Source: Eurosta solidaginis
Taxonomy: Eukaryota > Arthropoda > Insecta > Diptera > Tephritidae
NCBI RefSeq assembly: GCF_040869045.1
Contig: NC_090319.1
Span: forward strand, 227,578,490-227,642,489
Reading direction: 5' to 3'
DNA: 64,000 bases
This document shows positions 45,034-55,913 of this stretch, piece by piece. Made by a program: the position numbers and the translations under genes. Each line of letters begins with the position of its first letter. Positions within the stretch are counted from its first letter, which is position 1. The notes under the pieces are model-generated. The model saw only the letters and a program-made list of their open reading frames with translations. It was not told the DNA's origin and did not search any database.

Positions 45034-46557
45034 TAATTCCTACATTTACAGACTCCATCTCCTCCTACCGATTAACGGAGACGTAGAAATTTTGGACTAC
45101 ACGCACTCCTATTTAGTGACCATCAACAATGGACTCGCCAAAATTCAGAACGGTACCTTTAGACTTATTCACGTAATTGACATTAATAAGTACTAAGCAC
45201 TTTTGACGGACATTCACACTCACATAACAGAGCGACTACCTAAGGACAGTTTTCTTTATCCAATCCTTAAACATGAAACAAACCAAACCCTCGAAATCCT
45301 TGAATCCCTTAAACCAATAAAGAAACTACGTAAAGAAAGAGCTATTAATATCCTAGGCACTGCGTGGAAATATCTGGCTGGATCACCGGACCACGATTAC
45401 CTAGAAATCATTAACAACAACCTGATGAACCTAAACGAAAATAACAATAAACAAACGATAATAAATGAACTTTTTAGTAAAAGGTTAAGCAATATTACCA
45501 CAATGACAAATTCAATTTTAAATGCGATAAGTAAGGATAATAGTATAGTCGATGAAATTGTAGTAGATTTGCAAAGTAAAATAAGGTTAATAAAAGATGA
45601 ATTAATAAATATAAAATACGGCATACAATGGGCTAAAGGAAATATCCTTAATACTGTATACTTAACAAACAGGAAGTAAAAGTAGCATTAGAAAAATTAA
45701 AGGCAGAATGCCATTTAACAACGCAGAAGAAGCGTTAGAATTTTCAAAAATAAATGTTTTATGTAAAGAAATGATAATTATCTATATGGAAAAAATTCCA
45801 CTTACAAGTAATGAAACTTTTAGGAAAGTAATATTAAGGCCAGTAAAAAAACAAAATAATATTGCAATAAATATTCAATACGATGAAATTTTGAAATGTA
45901 AAAATAAAACATACGGCATTCGTAAGCCATGCGAAATATACAATGAAATATCAATATGTAATAGAAATAATTGGTAGACTTAAGTGAAGATCAATGTATA
46001 CCTAGATTAATAAATAGTTTGAATTCGAGTTGCTCTACGATGTCAGGTCAGCACATATCTGCGGTAGAAGAAGTACAACCAGGCATTATCCTGCTAAACA
46101 ACTTCAATGGTCAGATAGAAGTTAACGAGACACCACAAGAAATTAATGGAACACCTTATCCAATTTTATAATTCAACAGTAAAAATAAATAATCAGTTAT
46201 ACAGAAATATTGCATCCGAACCATTTGAAGCCATACCTTCAGTCCTGCAGCTAACTCCAGCTAAAAAAAGGTCATATGGACATTTTATCATTAGAAGTTC
46301 TGCAAGAACTACACATCAACAACACAAAGCGAATTGATTTTTTGAGAAAGACAACATTTTCTATTGGGACACTGACAATCGTAACCATCATAGCGCTGGT
46401 GGGTATATTAATTATCATCCGTACACGTAAATCAATTAGTACTGAATACATTGAAAAAAGCCAAGCAGCTCAAGCTGAAATTCCTACAGGGGTTTTACCC
46501 AACCAGACAAATAAAATACGGACCTACATCAAGTTCAATGATCTTCCTTTCTTCTAA
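45034..46557 (+). pseudogene. gypsy-3 envelope region (multiply frameshifted)
   Basis: Follows integrase directly, as in errantiviruses of insects. Fragments: 45203-45679 with the conserved G-T-A-W-K-x-L-A-G segment near 45355-45385, 45708-45977, 45971-46171 and 46276-46557. The last has a single hydrophobic membrane span at about 46360-46430 followed by a short basic tail. At least three frame changes and stops separate them, so no envelope protein can be made. In intact relatives this protein mediates entry; here it is a relic. Confidence 0.8.
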
Positions 46558-46589
46558 TGACCGAGGACGTTCATTCTTGAGTGGGGGAT

Positions 46590-46920
46590 AGTTAACACAA
46601 CACACGTTGCAATAACAAAATTATTGCATCACAGCAATATCAAGTGACAATGCGAACATTTAACCTGATTGTCTCCCATGGGCAAACGACACCACACGCG
46701 CTACCAAAATATGATGACGCTGCTACAACAAACCCGGCTAATATTCCCAGCACATGCAAGTGCAACGTGACCTGACAAACATACAAATGTAGAATTAGCC
46801 GTAAAGTAGAATTAAGAATAATTGTAAAATCGGTTCTAATTTGAAAGTGAACGAATAAAGTCGAACTTCGTGTCCACAAAAAATATTTTTTTTAAGGATT
46901 TAATGTAGTAAAATCCTAAC
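46590..46920 (+). repeat. 3' LTR of gypsy-3
   Basis: 331 bp, preceded by GAGTGGGGGAT (polypurine tract, about 46579-46589). Differs from the 5' LTR at about ten places. Confidence 0.92.
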
Positions 46921-46984
46921 TTAAACACTTTGACGACCAGAATTTAGTTGATGTGACATTCAAATTAACAAATCCATCTTCCTT
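46921..46984 (+). pseudogene. BTB-BACK gene, first exon continued, with splice donor
   Basis: Reads KHFDDQNLVDVTFKLTNPSS, the first strand of a BTB domain (D-V-T-F). It ends at a good donor CCTT|GTAAGT (46985). The frame joins in phase with 47069 after an 84-base intron ending TTCACAG. Relative to 39966-40047 there appears to be a one-base mismatch at the gypsy-3 insertion. Confidence 0.7.
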
Positions 46985-47068
46985 GTAAGTAAACTTTCTT
47001 TTGAATTAACGCTATTGCAGCTTGTATGTCACATACATTAACTACGCTTGTTTTATATGTGTTCACAG

Positions 47069-47360
47069 AATTACGGCTCATCGTCTAATTCTATCGGCGG
47101 CAAACCCTTATTTCGGTGAACTGTACAAAAGTGACGACGGGATTTGTCAATTATAGAAACCACCAATATCGACAGCGAAACTTTCGAGCGCTTAATCACC
47201 TTTTGCTATCCCGGCAAAACGCTCATAACCATTAACAATGTGGATCGGATGTTAAAGGCGACTTTAATACTACAATTTGTTTGTTTCAATCTGTGCTGAT
47301 TTTATAATAGAGAATATAACCGATTTCACATCGCAGCGAGCATATAGTCTTAAGAAGTAG
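47069..47360 (+). pseudogene. BTB-BACK gene, BTB exon (two frameshifts)
   Basis: In phase with the previous exon it gives TAHRLILSAANPYFGELYKS, the core BTB motif (HR-x-L-S-A-x-S/N-x-YF). Frame 1 ends at a stop near 47153. A second frame continues IIETTNIDSETFERLITFCY and NNVDRMLKATLILQF. A third continues CADFIIENITDFTSQRAYSL, the start of the BTB-to-BACK linker. Two single-base shifts therefore break it. BTB domains dimerise and bind Cullin-3. Confidence 0.75.
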
Positions 47361-47639
47361 ACTCAGTGTGAGATACTAAATGAAAAAATTCTGGGTTACG
47401 AAACACAAAATTGTATGCATGTAAATTAACGTGTGTTGTGCTTGTTTGAGCATTAAATTTATTGTTTTACTAGCCTTTACCCGCGGCCCCGTCCGCAAGG
47501 AAAAATTTAAATATATGGGCTATTCGCGTTAGCCTGCTTATCAAGTTATCTGTTTAAAATTTTGTTTTCTGTCTAATGCATTTTATTTTTGTAATTGAGT
47601 AAAAAAAAAGAACTAAATGAGCTGATAACCTAATAGGAT

Positions 47640-50600
47640 CCCAAATGATCCCGAAATTATCCAGAAAAAGCTACGAAATTACCCCCACGCTATCGCGGAC
47701 TGATCTCGAAAACCATCCAGAAATGCCCCGGAAGGGTCTCCAAAAGTTCCCGGAATAGTCCCAAAAAAACCCGAAATGACAACGACACGATTCTAGACGT
47801 ATCCAGAGAACCACACAGAAATGATCCCTGAAGGTGTTCCAAAATGATCCCGAAAAGATTCCGAAATGACCCTGACGGGCTCCCGGGCGGATCTCAAAAA
47901 CCATCCAGAAAATATCCAGGAAGGATCCCTAAATTATCCCGACATACTCCAGAAAAAGTTCCGAAATGGCTCCGAGAGGATCCACGAAGGATCGCGAAAA
48001 CCATACAGAAATGATTCCGGAAGGATCCCAAAATGATCCCGAAATAGTCCGGAAATGATCCAGATGGGATCCCGCACAGATCCAGAAATGATCCAGGAAG
48101 GGTCTAAAAACTATCCCGGAAAAGTAGCAAAAAATCCCGAAATGGCGCCTACGGCATCCCGGACGGATCCAGAAATGATCTCGGAAGAGTCCCCAAATGA
48201 TCCCAAAATGGTCCCGAAATGATCCTGATGGATCAGGCAAACCATCAAGAAATTATGCCGGAAGGGTCCCCAAATGATCCCGAAATAATACAGAAAAAGT
48301 CACGAAACGACCCCTAGAGGATCCCCAAATGATCCCGTATTAGCCCCGAAAAGGTTCCGAAATAACCCCGACGGGATCCCGGACAAATCCCGAAAACCAT
48401 CCAGAAATGATGACGGAAGGGATCCCAAGTGATTCCGAAAGAGTCCCGCAATGATTTCGACGGGATCCCGAACGGATACGGAAAATCATCCAGAAGTAAT
48501 GCCGGAAAGGTTCTCAAATGATCACCTAATAGTCCCGAAATGACACTTAAGGGGTCCTGGACGGATCCCGTAAACCATCCAGAAATGATCCCGATATAGT
48601 CCCGAAGAAGTCCCGAAATGACGCTGATGGGATCTCGAACGCATCCCTAAATGACCCTGACGGGATCCCGGACAGATCCCGAAATCCATTCAGAAATTAT
48701 CTTGAAAGGGACCCCAAATGATCCCGAAAAAGTCCCGCAATGATTCCGACGGGATCCTGAACGGATACCGAAAACCATGAACAAGTGATGCCGGAAAGGT
48801 CCTCAAATGGTCACCTAATACCAAAATAACCCTAACGGCATCCCGGACTGATCCCTAAATCCATCCAGAAATGATCTTGGGAAGGTCCCAAAATGATCCC
48901 GAAATAGTCTCGGAAAAGTCCAGAAATTACCCTGACGGGTGCCCGGACGAATCCTGAAAGCCATCCTTAAATGATCCCGAAAAACTCCCGAAATGACCCT
49001 GACGGGACCCCGAAAGGATCCCGAAAACTATCCAGAAATGATTCCGGAAAGGTCCTCAAATGATCTACTAATAGTTCCGAAAAGACCCTGACGGGATCCC
49101 GAACGGATCCCGCCAACTATCTAGAAATGATGCCGAAAGGGCCCGCAAATGATCCCGTATTAGTCGAGAAAAAGTCCCGAAATGACCCCGACGGGATGCC
49201 GGACGAATCCCAAAAACCATCCAGAAATGATTCCTGAAGGGAAAAAGTCCCGCAATTATTCCGACGGGATCCTGAACGGATACCGAAACCCATCCAGAAG
49301 TGATGCCGGAAAGGTCCTCAAATGATCACCTAATAGTCCCAAAATGACCCTGACGGCATCCCGAATCCTGAAAACCAATCTTAAATGATGCCGAAAAAGT
49401 CCCGAAATGACCTTGATGGGACCCCGAAAGTATCCCGAAAACTATCCAGAAATGATGCCGGAAAGGTCCTCAAATGATCTCCTAATAGTTCCGAAAAGAC
49501 CCTGATGGGATCCCGGACGGATCCCGAAAACTATCCAGAAATGATACCGAAAGGGCCCGCAAATAATCCCGGACAGATCCCGAAAACTATACAGAAATGA
49601 TGGCGAAAGGGTCCCCAAATGGGTCCCCAAAAGGGTCCCGAAATGGCTCCTATTGCATCCCGGACGGATCCAGAAATGATCTCGGAAGGGTCCTCAAATG
49701 ATCCCAAAATGGCCCCGAAATGACCCTGATGGATCCGGCAAACCATCAAGAAATTAAGCCCGAAGGGTCCCCAAATGATCCCGAAATAATACAGAAAAAG
49801 TCACGAAACGACCCCTAGAGGATCCCCAAATGATCCCGTATTAGCCCCGAAAATCATCCAGAAGTGATGCCGGAAAGGTCCTCAAATGATCACCTAATAG
49901 TCCCGAAATGACCCTTAAGGGATCCTGGACGGATCCCGTAAACCATCCAGAAATGATCCCGATATAGTCCCGAAGAAGTCCCGAAATGACCATGACGGGA
50001 TCTCGAAAGCATCCCCAAATGACCGTGACGGGATCCCGGCCAGATCCCGAAATCCATCCAGAAATTATCTTGGGAGGGCCCCAAATGATCCCGAAAAAGT
50101 CCCGCAATGATTCCGACGGGATCCTGAACGGATACCGGAAACCATCCAGAAGTGATGCCGGGAAGGTATTCGAATGATCACCTAATAGTCCCAAAATGAC
50201 CCTGAAAGGCGTCCCGGACTGATCCCGAAATCCATCCAGAAATGATCTTGGGAAAGTCCCAAAATGATCCCGAAATAGTCTCGGAAAAGTTCAGAAATAA
50301 CCCTGACGGGTTCCCGGACGAATCCTGAAAGCCATCCTTAAATGATCCCGAAAAAGTCCCGAAATGACCCTGTCGGGACCCCGAGAGGATCCCGAAACCT
50401 ATCCAGAAATGATGCCGGAAAGGTCCTCAAAAATTCTCCTAATAGTTCCGAAAAGACCCTGACGGGATCCCGAACGGATCCCGACAACTATCTAGAAATG
50501 ATGCCGAAAGGGCCCGCAAATGATCCCGTATTAGTCGAGAAAAAGTCCCGAAATGACCCCGACGGGATGGCGGAGGAATCCCAAAAATCATTCAGAAATG

Positions 50601-53165
50601 ATGCCGGAAGGGACCCCAAATGATCCCGAAAAAGTCCCCCAATTATTCCGACGGGATCCTGAACGGATACCGAAAACCATGCAGAAGTGATGCCGGAAAG
50701 GTCCCCAAATGTTCACCTAATAGTCCCAAAATGACCCTGACGGCATCCCGGACAGATCCCGAAATCCATCCAGAAATAATCTTGGGAGGGTCCCAAAATG
50801 ATCCCGAAATAGTCTCGGAAAAGTCCAGAAATTTCCCTGACGGGATCCCGGACGAATCCTGAAAACCAATCTTAAATGATGCCGAAAAGGTCCCGAAATG
50901 ACCCTGATGGGACCCCGAAAGGATCCCGAAAACTATCCAGAAATGATGCCGGAAAGGTCCTCAAATGTTCTCCTAATAGTTCCGAAAAGACCCTGACGGG
51001 ATCCCGAACGGATCCCGACAAATATCCAGAAATGATACCGAAAGGGCCCGCAAATGATCCCGTATTAGTCGAGAAAAAGTCCTGAAATGACCCCGACGGG
51101 ATGCCGGACGAATCCCAAAAACCATCCAGAAATGATGCCGGAAGGGACCCCAAATGATCCCGAAAAAGTCCCGCAATTATTCCGACGGCATCCTGAACGG
51201 ATACCGAAAACCATCCAGAAGTGATGCCGGAAAGGTCCTCAAACGATCACCTAATAGTCCCAAAATAACCCCGACGGCATCCCGGACAGATCCAGAAATC
51301 CATCCAGAAATGATCTTGGGAAGGTCCCAAAATGATCCCGAAATAGTCTCGGAAAAGTCCAGAAATTACCCTGACGGGTTCCCGGACGAATCCTGAAGGC
51401 CATCCTTAAATGATGCCGAAAAAGTCCCGAAATGACCCTGATGGAATCCCGAAAGGATTCCGAAAACTATCCATAAATGATGCCGGAAAGGTCCCCAAAT
51501 GATCCCCTAATAGTCCCGAAATGACCGTGACGGGATCCCGAACGGATCCCGACAACTATCCAGAAATGATGCCGAAAGGGTTCGCAAATGGTCCCGTATT
51601 AGTCGAGAAAAAGTCCCGAAATGATCCTGACGGGATCCCGGACAAATCCCAAAAACCATCCAGAAATGATGCCGGTAGGAATCCCAAATGATCCCGAAAT
51701 AGTCCCGAAATGACCTCGTCGGCATCCCGGACGGATCGCGAAAATTATCCAGAAATGATGCCGGAAAGGTCCTCAAATCATCCCCTAATAGTCCCGAAAT
51801 TACCCTGATGGGATCCCGTACGGATCCCGAAAACCATCCAGAAATGATGCCGAAAGGGTTCCCAAATGATCCCGTATTAGTCGCGAAAAAGTCCCGAAAT
51901 GACCCCGACGGGATCCCGGACGGATCCCGAAAACCATACAGAAATGATGCCGAAAGGGTTCCCAAATGATCCCGTATTAGTCGCGAAAAAGTCCCGAAAT
52001 GACCCCGACGGGATCCCGGACAGATCCCGAAAACCATCCAGAAATGATGCCGGAGGAGCCCCCAAATGATCCCGAAAAAGTCCCCAAATGACCCTGACGA
52101 GATCCCGGACGGATCCCGAAACCCATCTTGAAATGATGCCGGAAGAGCCCCAAATGATCCCGAAAAAGTCCCAAATTACCCCTACGAGATCCCGGACCGA
52201 TCCCGAAAACCATCCAGAAATGATGCCGAAAGGATCCCCAAATGATCCCGTATTAGTCGCGAAGAAGTCCTGAAATGACCCCGACGGGATGCCGGACGAA
52301 TCCCGAAGACCATCCAGAAATGATGCCTAAAGGGACCCAAAATAACCCCGAAAAAGTCCCGTAATGATCCCGGAAACCATCAAGAATTAATCTCTCGAAG
52401 GTACGCAAATGATCCCGAAATTACCCCGACGGGATCCCGGACGCATCCCGAAAACTATACAGAAATGATCCCGGAAGGGTCCCAAAATGATCTCGAAATA
52501 GTCCCGAAATTACCCCGGCGGAATCCCGTACCGATCCCGAAAACCATCCAGAAATGACCCTTACGGGATTACAAATAAGGTGAAGCTAATTATAAAACCA
52601 ATTTAATAAGGCAGCAGGCACATTGGAGCGAATGAAAAGTTACATAGAAACATACAGGTAAAGCTAATAAAGGCGAAATGCGAAGTAAATGATCCCGTAT
52701 TAGTCGCGAAAAAGTCCTTAAATGACCCCGACGGGATGCCGGACGAATCCCGAAGACCATCCAGAAATGATGCCTAAAGGGACCCAAAATAACCCCAAAA
52801 AAGTCACGTAATGATCCCGGAACCCATCAAGAATTTATCTCTCGAAGGTCCGCAAATGATCCCGAAAGTACCCCGACGGGATCCCGGACGGATCCCGAAA
52901 ACCATCCAGAAATGATGCCGGAAGTGTCCCCAAATGATCGCGAAATAGTCCAGAAATGATTCCGGAATAGACCCGAAAATGTCCCAAAATAACCCCGACG
53001 GGATCCCGGACGGATCCCGAAAACTATACAGAAATGATCCCCGAAGGGTCCCAAAATTATCCCGAAATAGTCCCGAAAAAGTCCTGAAATTACCCCGGCG
53101 GGATCCCGGACCGATCCCGAAAACCATCCAGAAATGATCCCGGAAGGGTCTCGATATGACCCTTA
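47640..53165 (-). repeat. GATCCCG satellite array, left arm (~100-bp degenerate units)
   Basis: Repeats of CCCGACGGGATCCCGGACGGATCCCGAAAACCATCCAGAAATGATGCCG. Clean units start at 51841, 51941 and 52041 (100 bp); elsewhere the spacing varies and parts are lost. A non-satellite block (ACAAATAAGGTGAAGCTAATTATAAAACC...) occurs twice, at about 52570-52680 and 53170-53275, so a ~595-bp unit including it was duplicated. Confidence 0.93.
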
Positions 53166-53952
53166 CGGGATTACAAATAAGGTGAAGCTAATTATAAAAC
53201 CATGTTAATAAGGCATCAGGCGCATTGGAGCGAATGAAAAGTTACATAGAAACATACAGGTAAAGCTAATAAAAGCGTGCTAATAAAAACAATTGAAGGA
53301 GGGCGGATGGCGGGAGTAGAAGGAGAGGACCACTGATCTGTATGTGCCAGATACCAAAAACTATTGATTTAGGAGAAAATTTATATTGAGTTATAACAAT
53401 TTATAGATTTTACACCAGAGGGGAAGATAAAGGGGGGGGGGGGGGGGGGGACGGAGGGTGTCACTGCTTACTTTGTAAGTCCTCGACTTATTTGACCCCT
53501 TGAGTCTGTGATATTGGTGAAGGACAGTATACTTAAAGTTATAATGTGTAAAAATTATTAAAAAGTAAATGCTCGAAGGGGTCGTGGGACCCCCACCCCT
53601 CTTTCCATGTTCGAAAAAAATTTCGCTAGTAGACTATTGTCTGTGTCCCAAATTTCATCAAAATCCGTGTAGCCATTCTGGCGTGATTCAGTCGCAAAGA
53701 CGAAAAAATATGATAATTAAATTATAACTGTTCCTAGGAGGCGGGGACCATGCCCCTTTTGAAAAATATATAGCTAGTAGATCCTTCTAGACTATTGGCT
53801 ATATGCTTGCAAAATTTCATCCAAATCGGTCCAGCCGTTCTTGCGTGATTGAGTCACAAAGACAAACGTCTGGACAAACATCCAAACATCCAAACATCTA
53901 AACATCCAAACATCCAAACTTTCCCATTTATAATATATATATATATATTAGA
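53166..53952 (-). other. Head of Helitron-like element 1
   Basis: Unique-looking non-coding sequence with a G run (about 53433-53450). It is an inverted match to 57702-58370, including TCTAGTAGACTATTGTCTGTGTCCCAAA and ATCCAAACATC repeats. It ends in AT dinucleotides. Confidence 0.7.
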
Positions 53953-53975
53953 TTAGATATTAGATTATCTCGCAG

Positions 53976-54362
53976 GTAACCCAGAGCAGTGATTTTTTAG
54001 ATTTTGACGCCAAAAAGTTGCAACCTATCATAAAAAGAGACAATTTGCATGTACGGTGCGAGAAAGATGTTTTTAATGCAGTAAAACGTTGGTATGAACA
54101 TGATGCTTCTGCGCGCAAACATCATCTGCCAGAATTAATTGCTTGTCTGCGGCTAACCCAATGTAATATGGACTTTATTATGGCTAATATTCATCCATTA
54201 GCGGGTTGTGAAAACTTGGCATTAAAGGTTTTAACTTGGCATAGCTACCCCTTGGCTCGTTCTAAGCTGACATTGAGATATACAGAGAAATGTGGTGGAC
54301 AGATTCCTGACGAGGAATCACTTTTGGCTCTTAACCGATGGGTAAATAATCCTGGGATATGA
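53976..54362 (+). pseudogene. BTB-BACK gene, BACK-domain exon
   Basis: Open from a good acceptor (TTATCTCGCAG ending 53975). It begins VTQSSDFLDFDAKKLQPIIK and continues with the core BACK signature VFNAVKRWYEHDASARKHHL and LIACLRLTQCNMDFI. It stops at 54360-54362 after LLALNRWVNNPGI. BACK domains follow BTB in Kelch-like Cullin-3 adaptors. No Kelch repeats are seen downstream. This exon is undamaged, but the upstream exons are frameshifted and split. Together with 39966-47360 it forms one gene spread over 14 kb by insertions; a functional paralogue elsewhere is likely. Confidence 0.78.
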
Positions 54363-54760
54363 CTCTTTACAAATGGTTTATGATATTATTTGTAAAATTT
54401 TAAGGTAGAATCAACAGTCCGTTTTAATGACCAGTATAAATAGGTTCCCGTTCAAGATAATGGATCGAAAACTGTTTTCACTCTAGCGATAAGGAGACTC
54501 CTTGAAGATTTTGGGGAGTTTTGCTGTTGCCGATGTGGACAGCATATTGATCCGGTACATTCCGGAAAATACCACCATTAAGGTACTTGCCCGACCATCT
54601 CGGGAAACCGCATTAACCCTTCAACCCTTCCAGAAAGGAACTTGGGGTGGCTTTATCCTGGCCTTCGAACTAAATAGGATTCGTTGGCTTGTCTACTTTT
54701 ATCTACATCTGTATCTTTCTCAATATCCAAATAACATTAATTTACTTTCATTCCCTTCCA
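54363..54760. other. Unassigned sequence after the BACK exon
   Basis: A frame at 54502-54680 (ILGSFAVADVDSILIRYIP ...) has a balanced protein-like composition but matches nothing I recognise. It may be another host exon fragment. The last 50 bases are pyrimidine-rich and end in an acceptor-like CCCTTCCAG. Confidence 0.3.
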
Positions 54761-54761
54761 G

Positions 54762-54823
54762 ACCGTAAAAAGGATTTGGTTGAGCTGCAGGCCGGCGAAT
54801 ATGTTTCCCTGGGATTGTAGAAA
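54762..54823 (+). pseudogene. Exon fragment of a long-chain acyl-CoA synthetase-like gene
   Basis: After the acceptor CTTCCAG the sequence gives DRKKDLVELQAGEYVSLG, which closely matches a hallmark motif of long-chain-fatty-acid CoA ligases (family form DRKKDLVKLQAGEYVSLG). The family motif continues with K-V-E; here a stop follows two codons later. The parent enzyme activates fatty acids with ATP and CoA at membranes. Only this one short exon is present, so it is a captured or duplicated fragment. Confidence 0.7.
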
Positions 54824-55330
54824 AAAGGATCCTGGTCGCTGATTGGCTACGGATAATTGTACAATTTAGACTAGCAAGAACGAAATTAGTGACCAAGGTG
54901 AAAAAGGCAAACAAGTTGCATAAAATTATAAACAGCAGACAAAGAATGAGACCATTCAATAAAGTTCTCACAGAACGCAATTTTTTAACTATATACAAAT
55001 GATATTTTTGTTTTGTAAATATAATTATTAAATATAATGGAAGTTGTAATGTGTTTTTAGATGCGTTATTACGTTTATATTTATATTGTGTAATGAGTTA
55101 GAGAAAAAAGAAAACGTTATCTATTTGAATGCTGGTTTATTTAATTATAATTAATATGTATGCACTACTATATAAACTACTTTGCGACTATTGTTTCAAT
55201 ATTCAATATTTTTTCATTAAATTCATTTTATAAGTAGTTTTGTATGAAATAGATACTTTGTATGTACCCAGTCGGGACTTTTGTGGCCAGCCTCACAAAA
55301 AAATAACTTTAAGCCAATTTTTCTAGCTTG
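54824..55330. other. A/T-rich non-coding stretch
   Basis: No coding frame or repeat recognised. It probably holds the left edge of the CACTA-like element, but no terminal inverted repeat was identified. Confidence 0.4.
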
Positions 55331-55760
55331 GTTTATAACTAATCCCCAATTAATGCAGAAATCAAACAGTTAGAAATAATTTCGTTTGATTTTTTCAACC
55401 TGACTTCTAGTCAACCCTAAACTCATGCAGAAACCAACCAATTGTCTTTTATTTGACCCTAAAGCCATGCAGAAATCAACAAGTTAAGAACAAAATTCTT
55501 AACAGCTGGCTAGTTTTTTATGCTGACTTTTAATCAGCCTAAAGTCATGCAGAAGTAAGCCATTAGAAAATAAAATTGATCACCTCTTATAAATTTTTCT
55601 ATGTTGATTTTTAGTTAACTACAAAGTCATGCAGAAGTAAATAATAAGAGAATAAAATTCTTCTCGTTTTGTACGTTTTTACAGGCAGACTTTTAGCTAA
55701 CCATAAAGTAATGTAGAAAAAAACAGTTTATAAAAGAACTACTCTGCTTTTGTTAGCTTT
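55331..55760. repeat. Subterminal imperfect repeats of the transposase element
   Basis: The word ATGCAGAA (or ATGTAGAA) recurs at about 55354, 55414, 55469, 55547, 55631 and 55712. Its surroundings are similar each time (ACTTTTAGT-AACC-TAAAGTCATGCAGAAGTAA). Spacing is 55-85 bp. Short subterminal repeats next to the transposase gene are common in CACTA-type DNA transposons. Confidence 0.7.
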
Positions 55761-55913
55761 GAGAATTAGTCCTCAATGCGTTAACTCTCAGTAAATTCAA
55801 AACAAAAAAAATGTTTTTGGTGAAAGAAAATATTCAATAATTGCAATATTAAATTAAATAAAAGTTAATAAAAATATAATGGTATAAATAATAAATTGTT
55901 AATATTGTGAATC

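Larger units (their letters stand above)
40048..46920 (+). mobile_element. gypsy-3: envelope-bearing Ty3/gypsy element (errantivirus-like), degenerate
   Basis: LTRs of about 330 bp at both ends begin AGTTAAC, as in the insect gypsy/17.6/297 group, with about ten differences by eye. A primer-type TGGCACCCGAGCGG follows the 5' LTR. GAGTGGGGGAT precedes the 3' LTR. Gag, protease, reverse transcriptase, RNase H, integrase and envelope regions follow in order, all damaged. It sits in the first coding exon of the BTB gene. A clean 4-bp target duplication could not be paired; the sides read TATG and TTAA if the LTR starts at AGTTAAC. Confidence 0.92.
47470..53952 (-). mobile_element. Helitron-like element 1 (non-autonomous, satellite-filled), in an intron of the BTB gene
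   Basis: Read on minus it starts TCTAATATATATATATAT at 53952 and ends GGGGCCGCGGGTAAAGGCTAG at 47470. The 3' end has a short hairpin (GCGG...CCGC) shortly before CTAG. The flanking bases are A at the 5' side and T at the 3' side. These are hallmarks of Helitrons (5' TC, 3' hairpin plus CTRR, insertion between A and T, no duplication). The head carries (GTTTGGAT)n and conserved AATCACGC-type blocks; the body is a GATCCCG satellite. No Rep/helicase gene. It ends 24 bp before the splice acceptor of the BACK exon. Confidence 0.65.

Noticed and set aside
40044..46924. TTAA as target duplication of gypsy-3
   Set aside because: TTAA is seen at both junctions, but on the left it is also part of the LTR start AGTTAAC; the BTB frame then does not rejoin in phase, so I do not claim it.
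53430..53452. Guanine run as a possible G-quadruplex signal
   Set aside because: Single homopolymer at a position absent from the inverted sister copy; may be slippage or a sequencing artefact.
54720..54998. 92-codon minus-strand hydrophobic frame
   Set aside because: Shadow of the acyl-CoA-synthetase-like exon and its intron on the other strand; the plus-strand motif is far more specific.
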